DNA of 12,854 nucleotides from NCBI GenBank assembly GCA_035412805.1, contig DAONVO010000065.1, positions 1-12,854 on the forward strand. The letters run 5' to 3'. Of this stretch, positions 7,214 to 12,854 are shown piece by piece. The position numbers and the translations under genes are program-made. Below the pieces are notes generated by a model. It was not told the origin of the DNA, did not search any database, and saw only the letters and a list, made by a program, of their open reading frames with translations. Numbering within the stretch: the first letter of the stretch is position 1; every line of letters starts with the position of its first letter. Origin of the DNA: DTU018 sp029550685. Its GTDB lineage: Bacteria; Bacillota; Syntrophomonadia; Syntrophomonadales; Syntrophomonadaceae.

Positions 7214-7804
7214 TTATTTACGCAAAAGTGTTTGGATTTCATCCATTACTTCCTTGCTAACTTCATCTAATAAAGCAGAGGTCACTTTTTGTCCAGTGTA
7301 TTTTGTCATACTAATCGGCTCACCCATTCGAACTTCGAAAGGATGCAACCAACCGAAGGGGATAAACCGGTCTGTCCCTACACAGGCGACCGGGACTATA
7401 GGAGCACCAGTTTTGACTGCAATCATAGCTGTGCCTGTTTGGGCTTTCAAATCTCCGCTGCGATTGCGAAATCCTTCCGGGAAAATTCCCAGCACCTTTT
7501 GTTGTTCCAATAAAGCCATGGAATAGCGCAGTGTGCTTCGATCTCCGGCTTTTCGATTTACAGGAAAGGCGTTTAATTTGTAAAAAAACCAGGCCAACCA
7601 GGTCCGTTGAAAAAATTCTGCCTTGGCCATAAAATGAATGGTCCGCGGTGTAACCGCTCCTATAACAACCGGATCCCACATACTGACATGGTTGGCTGCT
7701 ATGATAACTGGGCCCTTCATAGGTAGATTATGTAGTCCGCTGGATTTCAAACCCAGAATGGCGAAAATAATTCGAGCCAAGATGCGTAAACTTTTATAAA
7801 ACAT
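7214..7804 (-). CDS. plsC: 1-acyl-glycerol-3-phosphate acyltransferase
   Basis: Acylates lysophosphatidic acid to phosphatidic acid, a step of phospholipid synthesis at the inner face of the membrane. The 196-residue protein shows the acyltransferase signature NHVSMWD (38-44), with catalytic His39 and Asp44. It also has FPEG (108-111) for glycerol-phosphate binding and GAPIVPVA further on. A hydrophobic N-terminal segment (about 5-20) should hold it at the membrane. Its ATG stands three bases after the cmk stop, with AAGGAAA upstream, so the two are co-translated. The order cmk, plsC, ispH–S1 is, from memory, conserved in many Clostridia. Acyl donor and chain preference cannot be told from sequence. 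Confidence 0.9.
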   Translation of the reverse strand: MFYKSLRILARIIFAILGLKSSGLHNLPMKGPVIIAANHVSMWDPVVIGAVTPRTIHFMAKAEFFQRTWLAWFFYKLNAFPVNRKAGDRSTLRYSMALLEQQKVLGIFPEGFRNRSGDLKAQTGTAMIAVKTGAPIVPVACVGTDRFIPFGWLHPFEVRMGEPISMTKYTGQKVTSALLDEVSKEVMDEIQTLLRK

Positions 7805-7807
7805 GTA

Positions 7808-8470
7808 TTATTTCCTTGCCCCCTGTATAATGCTCATAATTCTGTTCACAGCCTCTTCCACGGTCAAGTCAGTTGTATCGATTACAATAGAATCGGGCAG
7901 TATTTTTAATGCTCCTACTTCCCGGTGGGAGTCCTGGTAATCCCGGTTTTCAATATCCTTTTTTATATCTTCTTCATTCACTTGATAACCTTTGTCTTGC
8001 AGTTCTTTTATACGGCGGCGGGTACGTTCCTCCAAAGAAGCTGTCACATAGAACTTGAAATCAGCATCGGGTAAAACACACTCACCTATATCACGGCCGT
8101 CCATGACCACTGAATTACTCCTGGCCATATCACGCTGCATACGGACCATTTGTTCACGTACAGCTGGGTGGGCAGCCACTTGAGCTACTACTGAACTTAC
8201 CTGAGGCGAACGAATGGCTTCAGTAACATCCACGCCATCACATATTACCTTTTGCTGCTGGGAATCTGGTTGAAAATAGATATGAGTATCAAGGGCGAGA
8301 TCCAAAAGTTGCTGCTGATCGTTGGGATTGAGTGCTGCTTGAACTGCTTTAAGCGCCAAGGCTCGGTACATGGCACCAGTATCGATATATAAGAAGGCCA
8401 ATCTGGCGGCTAATGTCCTGGCAATAGTGCTCTTACCTGCTCCTGCGGGTCCGTCAATAGCAATTTTCAT
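7808..8470 (-). CDS. cmk: Cytidylate kinase
   Basis: Phosphorylates CMP and dCMP with ATP in pyrimidine nucleotide metabolism. From the ATG at 8470 it has 220 residues, the family's usual length. The Walker A loop GPAGAGKS is at 7-14, the CMP-binding DTGAMYR at 30-36, and DGRDIG lies before the lid region with RTRRRIKEL. A GTG at 8485 would add five residues that relatives lack; GGGTGG lies about 11 bases before 8470. A candidate promoter sits about 40 bases upstream, so cmk may begin its own transcript (cmk, plsC, ispH, zinc ribbon), besides any readthrough from aroA. Confidence 0.93.
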   Translation of the reverse strand: MKIAIDGPAGAGKSTIARTLAARLAFLYIDTGAMYRALALKAVQAALNPNDQQQLLDLALDTHIYFQPDSQQQKVICDGVDVTEAIRSPQVSSVVAQVAAHPAVREQMVRMQRDMARSNSVVMDGRDIGECVLPDADFKFYVTASLEERTRRRIKELQDKGYQVNEEDIKKDIENRDYQDSHREVGALKILPDSIVIDTTDLTVEEAVNRIMSIIQGARK

Positions 8471-8508
8471 ATAATTAATAACCACCCAGTAATATTCCCA
8501 TTTATTTT

Positions 8509-8538
8509 ATCATATCTAACCAGGTAATAGAAAGGCAA
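8509..8538 (-). promoter_or_regulatory. Candidate housekeeping promoter for cmk
   Basis: On the minus strand TTGCCT (8538-8533) and TATGAT (8514-8509) are 18 bases apart. They lie in the 193-base gap between aroA and cmk, about 40 bases before the cmk start. The -10 matches TATAAT at five of six bases, the -35 matches TTGACA at three or four. No terminator with a T tract was found after aroA, so readthrough from the aromatic genes is also likely. Confidence 0.45.
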
Positions 8539-8663
8539 ACCGATCCAGATTTGAAGTATGGTTTCCAGTATATCAGGTATTTCGACATAATTGTCACCTG
8601 AAGAACGGTCCAGATGAATGAAAACATCGCTGCATGGCTAAGGCTATTTTCACATCAATTATC

Positions 8664-9947
8664 CTATCGGGATAGGCTTAGAATGGTATCCCAGAACCCA
8701 GGGTAGGAGATATTTACTGCTTCGGCATTGTTAATGTATGTAGTTTGATCGGCTATAAGTCCGGCTACCGCCAGGCTCATGGCGATACGATGATCGCCAA
8801 AACTGTCAACAGCCGCTCCCTGCAGGTGAGATTTGCTGCCATCCACAACAAATCCGTCCGGGGTTGCCTCAATCGCCACTCCCATACGGTCTAACTGAGA
8901 ACAGACAGCAGCAATGCGATCAGTTTCTTTCACGCGAAGTTCAGCAGCATCCCGGACAACAGATACCCCCTCAGCAGCAGCCATAGCTACTGCTATTACC
9001 GGCAGCTCATCAATAAGACGGGGAATTATTGTTCCCTGTATTTCCATTGCTTTCAGTGGTGCCGACTGCACTAATAAATCGGCTACAGGCTCTCCGGCAA
9101 CTGTCCGGGCATTCTGAACCGTAATACGGGCTCCCATCTGTTTTAGCACTTCTAGAATTCCGTCGCGGGTAGGGTTAACACCCACACTTTTTATTAAAAC
9201 CTCGGAGTTGGGCACAATCGTAGCAGCCACCAGCAGAAAAGCAGCTGAGGAAATATCGCCGGGCACTTCCCAGTCCTGGGGGGAGAGTATGGCACCGGGA
9301 ATAACTCTGACTTGTCCAGGCTGCATCTCAACCTGGGCACCCATAGCGGTCAGCATACGTTCTGTGTGATCACGAGAAGATTGATCTTCATAAACGGTGG
9401 TAACACCCTCAGCCTGCAGACCAGCCAGCAGCAGGGCTGACTTTACCTGAGCGCTGGACACCGGCATATGATACTCTATGCCTTGGAGTTGGCCGCCCTG
9501 CACCGCCAGAGGCGGATAATTACTACTACGGGCCATAAATTTTGCTCCCATCATAGACAGGGGTGAAATTATCCTCTGCATAGGCCGCCGGTTTAGGGAA
9601 GAATCACCGCTTAAAACGGTCATAAAGGGCCTTCCGGCTAAAAGTCCGGCTAGCATCCGCATAGTGGTACCAGAGTTTCCACAATCCAGCACTCTGTCAG
9701 GCTCCTGCAAACCATTAATGCCTGGGCTGTCAATGACCAGGTCTATATCCTGTTTTTGTATCGTCAAGCCCAAGGCCTGCAGGCAGCTGCAAGACGACAG
9801 GGTATCTTCGGCTTCCAAAAAATTCTTAACCCGGCTGCGTCCCTTAGCCAGGGCCGATAAAATTACCGTCCGGTGGGAAATGGACTTGTCCGGAGCTACT
9901 TCCGTTTCTCCCTTTAGATATGGCACTTTATTGATAACAGCCTGCAT
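8664..9947 (-). CDS. aroA: 3-phosphoshikimate 1-carboxyvinyltransferase (EPSP synthase)
   Basis: Joins phosphoenolpyruvate to shikimate 3-phosphate, the sixth step of the shikimate pathway. The 427-residue protein carries DKSISHR (20-26), GNSGTTMRML (90-99), SLNRRPM (117-123), SAQVK (165-169), DELPV (313-317) with the catalytic-type Asp313, and RVKETDRI (338-345). The motifs SAQVK, RDHTE (192-196) and NPTR (258-261) are those described for class II enzymes, the naturally glyphosate-tolerant type; the N-terminal element reads PDKS where that class usually has GDKS. AGGGGG lies about eight bases before the ATG. It begins 10 bases after the tyrA stop, so tyrA and aroA are co-transcribed with aroF. 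Confidence 0.95.
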   Translation of the reverse strand: MQAVINKVPYLKGETEVAPDKSISHRTVILSALAKGRSRVKNFLEAEDTLSSCSCLQALGLTIQKQDIDLVIDSPGINGLQEPDRVLDCGNSGTTMRMLAGLLAGRPFMTVLSGDSSLNRRPMQRIISPLSMMGAKFMARSSNYPPLAVQGGQLQGIEYHMPVSSAQVKSALLLAGLQAEGVTTVYEDQSSRDHTERMLTAMGAQVEMQPGQVRVIPGAILSPQDWEVPGDISSAAFLLVAATIVPNSEVLIKSVGVNPTRDGILEVLKQMGARITVQNARTVAGEPVADLLVQSAPLKAMEIQGTIIPRLIDELPVIAVAMAAAEGVSVVRDAAELRVKETDRIAAVCSQLDRMGVAIEATPDGFVVDGSKSHLQGAAVDSFGDHRIAMSLAVAGLIADQTTYINNAEAVNISYPGFWDTILSLSR

Positions 9948-9957
9948 AGACGTCCCC

Positions 9958-11034
9958 CTATCTCAGCCATACTTTAATTGACTCCTCCTGCAAAACTTTA
10001 ACTGCCCGCAGCCCATCTTCCAGGCTGGAAACCCCCAAACGGATGGTGCCTCCATCCCCTTCACGAACCCGCAGGATTTCAATATCCACAATATTTATAT
10101 TATGATTGCCCAGAATCCTTCCCAAGTTACCTATTACACCGGGCTGATCAGGGACCACACATATAACATCACACATGGCCGGCAGCAGTCCCTTCTGCCC
10201 ATGGGGTATTTGGCTGCGGATCATTTGCGCTCGGGTTAGTTCAGCCAGGAGTTCATCCTGATGGTTGTTCTCCAGAGCTGAGCGCAGCTGGGTCAGGTTA
10301 TCAATCAGTTTGTCCAGACCTTCTAACACTGCTGAGCGGTTGGTGGTCAGTATACCTTTCCATAGACTGGGATTGGAGGAAGCTACCCGGGTGGTATCAC
10401 GGAATCCCCCCGCTGCTAACATGAGCAGATCAGGGTGCCCTCCGGTTAGATTCACCAGACTCACCGCCGCCAGGTGAGGGATATGACTGACTGCAGCCAC
10501 CATTTGATCATGCACCAAGGCCTCCATAATCTTAATTTTGGCACCGGTAACAGATAGAAGTTCTATTAACTGCCGGGTTATTTCCGGAGCAGTCTTTGGC
10601 CCAGGAGTTAAAACATAGACCGCATTTTCAAACAAATACCGGTCTGCTCCCTGAATACCATGAATTTCTGATCCTGCCATCGGGTGCCCACCAATAACGT
10701 GGACACCCTCCGGCAAACCTGCCATCCATTCCATTACTTTTTGCTTGGTACTGCCTACATCGGTTACGATAGTGCCCGGGCGAATGTGCTCCGCAATACC
10801 AGCTATTAATTGGGGAAAGGTTTCCAAAGGAGTGCAAAGAAACACTACCTCTGCCTTCTCTACGCCCTCCAGGGAAGATATTTTGTCGATAGCCCCAATC
10901 TGCAAGGCCTTTTGCAGGGCTTCATAATCATTATCAATACCAATAATGCTCTGCACTTCAGGAGATTCATGCAAGGTCAGGCCTAAGGAACCTCCTATCA
11001 AGCCTGTGCCTATGATAGCAACATTAATACCCAT
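9958..11034 (-). CDS. tyrA: Prephenate dehydrogenase with ACT domain
   Basis: Oxidises prephenate to 4-hydroxyphenylpyruvate with NAD, committing chorismate to tyrosine. From the ATG at 11034 it has 358 residues. The Rossmann motif GTGLIGGS is at 9-16, STKQKV at 95-100, GGHPMAGSE at 115-123, and SHIPH with the catalytic-type His at 183-187. A C-terminal ACT domain (about 289-355, with PDQPGVIGNLG) probably senses tyrosine for feedback control. The run GGGGGG lies eight bases before this ATG; a second ATG at 11040 overlaps the aroF stop (ATGA) but is only two bases from that site. Either start gives coupled translation with aroF. Arogenate specificity cannot be excluded from sequence. Confidence 0.93.
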   Translation of the reverse strand: MGINVAIIGTGLIGGSLGLTLHESPEVQSIIGIDNDYEALQKALQIGAIDKISSLEGVEKAEVVFLCTPLETFPQLIAGIAEHIRPGTIVTDVGSTKQKVMEWMAGLPEGVHVIGGHPMAGSEIHGIQGADRYLFENAVYVLTPGPKTAPEITRQLIELLSVTGAKIKIMEALVHDQMVAAVSHIPHLAAVSLVNLTGGHPDLLMLAAGGFRDTTRVASSNPSLWKGILTTNRSAVLEGLDKLIDNLTQLRSALENNHQDELLAELTRAQMIRSQIPHGQKGLLPAMCDVICVVPDQPGVIGNLGRILGNHNINIVDIEILRVREGDGGTIRLGVSSLEDGLRAVKVLQEESIKVWLR

Positions 11035-11036
11035 AA

Positions 11037-12056
11037 TCATTTCCCCCCAGCCGTCCGCAATGCAGTGACCATCTGGCGGACACGCTTTACCACACGAGCA
11101 AAGTTTTCCGGGGTTAGGGACTGGGGGCCATCGGACAAGGCCTCACTGGGATTCTGGTGAACCTCTATCATTACCCCATCGGCCCCAGCACCAATGGCTG
11201 CCAATGTCATAGGCTCTACCAGCTTCCACTTGCCAGTGCCATGACTGGGATCAACAATAATGGGCAGATGGGTCAGCTGTTTAATCAAAGGCACCGCACT
11301 TAAATCCAGGGTATTTCTGGTGTAGTTTTCAAAGGAGCGAATTCCCCGTTCACACATGATCACCTGATCATTTCCGCTGGAAATTATATATTCAGCAGCC
11401 ATTATCCATTCTTCGATAGTTGCCGAGGGGCCGCGTTTCAGTAATACTGGCCGGTTGGCTTTGCCCAGTTCACGCAGCAAAAAGAAGTTTTGCATATTGC
11501 GGGCCCCTACCTGCAGGATGTCCACATAAGCTGCTACTTCATTAACTAAACGTGGGTCCATTATCTCGGTGACCACTGGCAGGCCGGTAATCTGCCGGGC
11601 TTCAGCCAATATCTCTAATCCCTCATGTTCCAATCCCTGGAAAGCATACGGCGAAGTGCGCGGTTTAAAAGCTCCTCCCCGCAGCATGGTTGCTCCTGCT
11701 TCTTTTACTGCCTGAGCTACTTCTAAATATTTGCTGCGTCCTTCCACAGCACAGGGGCCGGCAATAATCTGTATTTGCCCTCCGCCCACCATATGCTGGC
11801 CTACCTGGATAACAGTGTCGTCCGGTTTAAACTGGCGGGATGCCATTTTGAAGGGTTGCGCGATGGGAACAACTCTTTCTACTCCGGGTAGAGTCTCGAA
11901 CAGTTCCATGGTCGCCGGGGTCCTCTGCCCTATAGCACCGATAATAGTCCTTTCCACTCCCTGGGACAAGTGGACCTGGAAACCTTTTTCCTCCAGTTTT
12001 CTGCATACCTGCTGGATTTGAGCAGGAACTGCCTGGGATTCCATTACAATAATCAT
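11037..12056 (-). CDS. aroF: DAHP synthase, type I beta with regulatory N-domain
   Basis: Condenses phosphoenolpyruvate and erythrose 4-phosphate to DAHP, the entry step to aromatic amino acids. The 339 residues begin MIIVM, like the Thermotoga-type enzyme. Residues 1-70 form a ferredoxin-like domain that in relatives binds Phe or Tyr for feedback inhibition. The TIM barrel (about 95-335) shows GPCAVE (100-105), FKPRTSPYAFQG (130-141), LLKRGPSAT (205-213), DPSHGTGK (269-276) and IEVH (297-300). C102, H272, E298 and D309 are the expected metal ligands. AAGGAG stands ten bases before the ATG, partly within a hairpin. It is first in the aroF–tyrA–aroA unit; a leader with a terminator precedes it (see separate entries). 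Its stop overlaps an ATG of tyrA. Confidence 0.94.
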   Translation of the reverse strand: MIIVMESQAVPAQIQQVCRKLEEKGFQVHLSQGVERTIIGAIGQRTPATMELFETLPGVERVVPIAQPFKMASRQFKPDDTVIQVGQHMVGGGQIQIIAGPCAVEGRSKYLEVAQAVKEAGATMLRGGAFKPRTSPYAFQGLEHEGLEILAEARQITGLPVVTEIMDPRLVNEVAAYVDILQVGARNMQNFFLLRELGKANRPVLLKRGPSATIEEWIMAAEYIISSGNDQVIMCERGIRSFENYTRNTLDLSAVPLIKQLTHLPIIVDPSHGTGKWKLVEPMTLAAIGAGADGVMIEVHQNPSEALSDGPQSLTPENFARVVKRVRQMVTALRTAGGK

Positions 12057-12062
12057 TTTCTA

Positions 12063-12081
12063 CCAACTCCTTTCCAGTTGG
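12063..12081 (-). promoter_or_regulatory. Hairpin enclosing the aroF ribosome binding site
   Basis: CCAACT (minus strand 12081-12076) pairs with AGTTGG (12068-12063) around the loop GGAAAGG. The Shine-Dalgarno sequence AAGGAG (12072-12067) lies half in the loop and half in the stem. The hairpin could lower aroF translation until opened. The pairing is seen in the sequence; a regulatory effect is inferred. Confidence 0.45.
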
Positions 12082-12091
12082 AGATGGCGAG

Positions 12092-12125
12092 AAAATAAAA
12101 AACCATGGCGTAAACGCCCATGGTT
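12092..12125 (-). terminator. Intrinsic terminator in the aroF leader (probable attenuator)
   Basis: On the minus strand AACCATGGGCG (12125-12115) pairs with CGCCATGGTT (12110-12101), with one bulged G and a TTTA loop, and runs into TTTTATTTT. It lies 36 bases before the aroF start and downstream of a candidate aroF promoter. The only gene upstream is on the other strand, so this terminator does not end a gene: it stands inside the aroF leader. Upstream ATGGT and ATGGC copies (about 12156-12140) can pair with the two arms and block the hairpin. Confidence 0.75.
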
Positions 12126-12166
12126 CACATGGTACATTTTCCCACCATACTGCCATACTACTTTTT

Positions 12167-12180
12167 TAGGAAACTTCCTA
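12167..12180. promoter_or_regulatory. Inverted repeat TAGGAA-N2-TTCCTA in the aroF leader
   Basis: A perfect six-base inverted repeat with a two-base centre, about 10-20 bases after the proposed aroF transcription start. The loop is too short for a stable RNA hairpin with all pairs, so a protein-binding operator is an alternative reading. No known regulator consensus was recognised. Confidence 0.35.
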
Positions 12181-12195
12181 CCGTACTACACAAAC

Positions 12196-12225
12196 AGCAT
12201 AGCATTATTTAGTTTCCAGGCGCAA
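12196..12225 (-). promoter_or_regulatory. Candidate promoter of aroF–tyrA–aroA
   Basis: On the minus strand TTGCGC (12225-12220) and TATGCT (12201-12196) are 18 bases apart, and the -10 is preceded by TGC, an extended -10 element. Transcription would start near 12189, giving a leader of about 130 bases before aroF. The -35 is weak (three of six), so the extended -10 is the main support. Confidence 0.45.
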
Positions 12226-12329
12226 GTCTAAAATCAGCTTGTGCCGGGAGTAAAAATGACAGTATTTGCAGGAAACCGGAGCATATTAATAGAAAAATGA
12301 TGGCAAGTTCATAAGAAGGGAGCGATTCA

Positions 12330-12793
12330 ATGACTGAGGTACAAGGAGTAGGGGCGTTGTTAGCTGTGGGAGGATTTATACTGTTGTTTCTCCTGTTGGG
12401 ATTAGTCTTCTATATTCTGTTTTCTCTGGGACTTTATACGATGGCCAAGCGCCGGGACCTGCCCAATGCATGGCTGGCCTGGATTCCCTTTGCTCAAATA
12501 TATACAATGGGTGAGGTCATCGGGCCGGTAAAACTGGGCTCTACTTGTTGGTTGCTATACTCGGCCTGTCGGTTCTGTCTACAATTCCGGTACTGGGGCC
12601 AATCTTTTCCCTGGCTAGTATGATAGTAGGAATAGGAGCAATGTATCTTCTTTTCAGTCGTTATACCACCGGTAATACCCCAATCCTCTATACTGTTTTA
12701 GGAATTGCCTCCTTTGGAGCATTAGCGGCAATTTTCGTTTTCACCGTTCGCAATAATGAATACTTGCCTGCTGATACCTCATCCGCGGTTTAG
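12330..12793 (+). pseudogene. Small four-helix membrane protein, frameshifted
   Basis: AGAAGGGAG precedes the ATG by seven bases. The first frame gives a helix at about 8-36, then AKRRDLPNAWLAWIPFAQIY, an amphipathic stretch, and GPVKLG. The second frame continues with LYLLVAILGL and carries three further hydrophobic segments to the stop at 12791-12793. The second frame has no ribosome site and starts mid-helix, so both parts are one gene of about 154 residues that lost one base near 12534-12541 (CTGGGCTC), most simply a G from a run. I do not recognise the family; similar small membrane proteins with a RRxxPxAWLAWIP stretch are seen in Firmicutes, function unknown. The break may be a real mutation or a sequencing error. 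No slippery heptamer in the right frame was found to support programmed frameshifting. Confidence 0.7.
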
Positions 12794-12800
12794 ACTATTA

Positions 12801-12854
12801 ATCGAGTAGGAGGGGGCGGCTAACCCCCGTCCTCTCACACCACCGTACGTACCG
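12801..12854 (-). mobile_element. 3' end of a group II intron (domains V part and VI)
   Basis: Read on the minus strand, domain VI runs from GAG (12836-12834) to CTC (12806-12804). Its stem holds AGGA and GGGGG on the left and CCCCC and TCCT on the right, with a seven-base loop. The A at 12807 stays bulged on the 3' side, seven bases from an end reading CGAT; this is the expected place of the branch-point adenosine and an AY 3' end, putting the splice site at 12801. Before it, CGGTACGTACGGTGGT (12854-12839) fits the 3' half of domain V. The rest of the intron, including any reverse transcriptase, lies beyond the window. It stands seven bases after the stop of the broken membrane protein gene, in antisense orientation. 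Confidence 0.75.

Noticed and set aside
7151..7240. Promoter between plsC and ispH (TTGCGT with TTTATA, 17 bases apart).
   Set aside because: The -35 lies inside the plsC end and the -10 is poor in an AT-rich gap; cannot be told from background.
8663..8676. Inverted repeat CCTATC-GG-GATAGG at the end of aroA as a terminator.
   Set aside because: The loop has two bases and no T tract follows, and it overlaps the aroA stop codon region.
11827..12156. Long minus-strand frame covering the leader and the aroF start as a protein gene.
   Set aside because: It overlaps aroF in another frame, crosses a terminator, and after the first 20 codons shows no recognisable protein features.
12057..12189. 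T-box riboswitch before aroF.
   Set aside because: The leader is too short and lacks the AGGGTGGNACCGCG-type antiterminator motif and specifier stem.
12545..12793. Second plus-strand frame as an independent gene starting at TTG.
   Set aside because: No ribosome binding site, start inside a hydrophobic helix, and direct continuity with the preceding frame; better read as one frameshifted gene.

Overview
The window reads as chromosomal DNA of an anaerobic, endospore-forming Clostridia-type Firmicute. The signs are an ispH–S1 domain fusion, a type 2 IPP isomerase beside an IspH, a SpoIIP and YIEGIA sporulation pair, purine-rich Shine-Dalgarno sites and moderate GC. Gene content and order would suit a Syntrophomonadaceae-like genome, but that is an inference from memory and is not proven here. 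All genes but one lie on the minus strand, so transcription mostly runs from high to low coordinates.

Read in that direction, the right part holds an aromatic amino acid block: aroF (DAHP synthase, type I beta with regulatory N-domain), tyrA (prephenate dehydrogenase with ACT domain) and aroA (EPSP synthase). It is preceded by a candidate promoter and a leader containing an intrinsic terminator and alternative pairings, that is, a probable transcription attenuator. Next comes a growth and envelope block: cmk (CMP kinase), plsC (acyltransferase), ispH–S1 (isoprenoid enzyme fused to four S1 RNA-binding domains) and a small FmdB-type zinc ribbon gene, closed by a terminator at about 4840. mobA (molybdopterin guanylyltransferase) and fni (IPP isomerase) follow, also closed by a terminator at about 3090. 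fni appears to start at a non-standard ATA or ATT codon overlapping the mobA stop. The last block is tightly overlapped: a DUF1614 membrane protein, a SpoIIP-family peptidoglycan hydrolase with an unusual C-terminal membrane anchor, a YIEGIA membrane protein and its small partner. This looks like a sporulation-related membrane module.

The only plus-strand gene (12330-12793) encodes a small membrane protein and is broken by an apparent one-base loss in a G run. Immediately after it, 12801-12854 holds the 3' end of a group II intron on the minus strand: a complete domain VI with bulged branch-point A and part of domain V. The rest of the intron lies outside the window. The left edge (1-150) carries decayed intergenic repeats and no gene.

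The most noteworthy items are the aroF attenuator, the non-AUG start of fni, the four-gene sporulation membrane module, and the group II intron end beside a frameshifted gene. No CRISPR array, phage region, tRNA or rRNA was seen.
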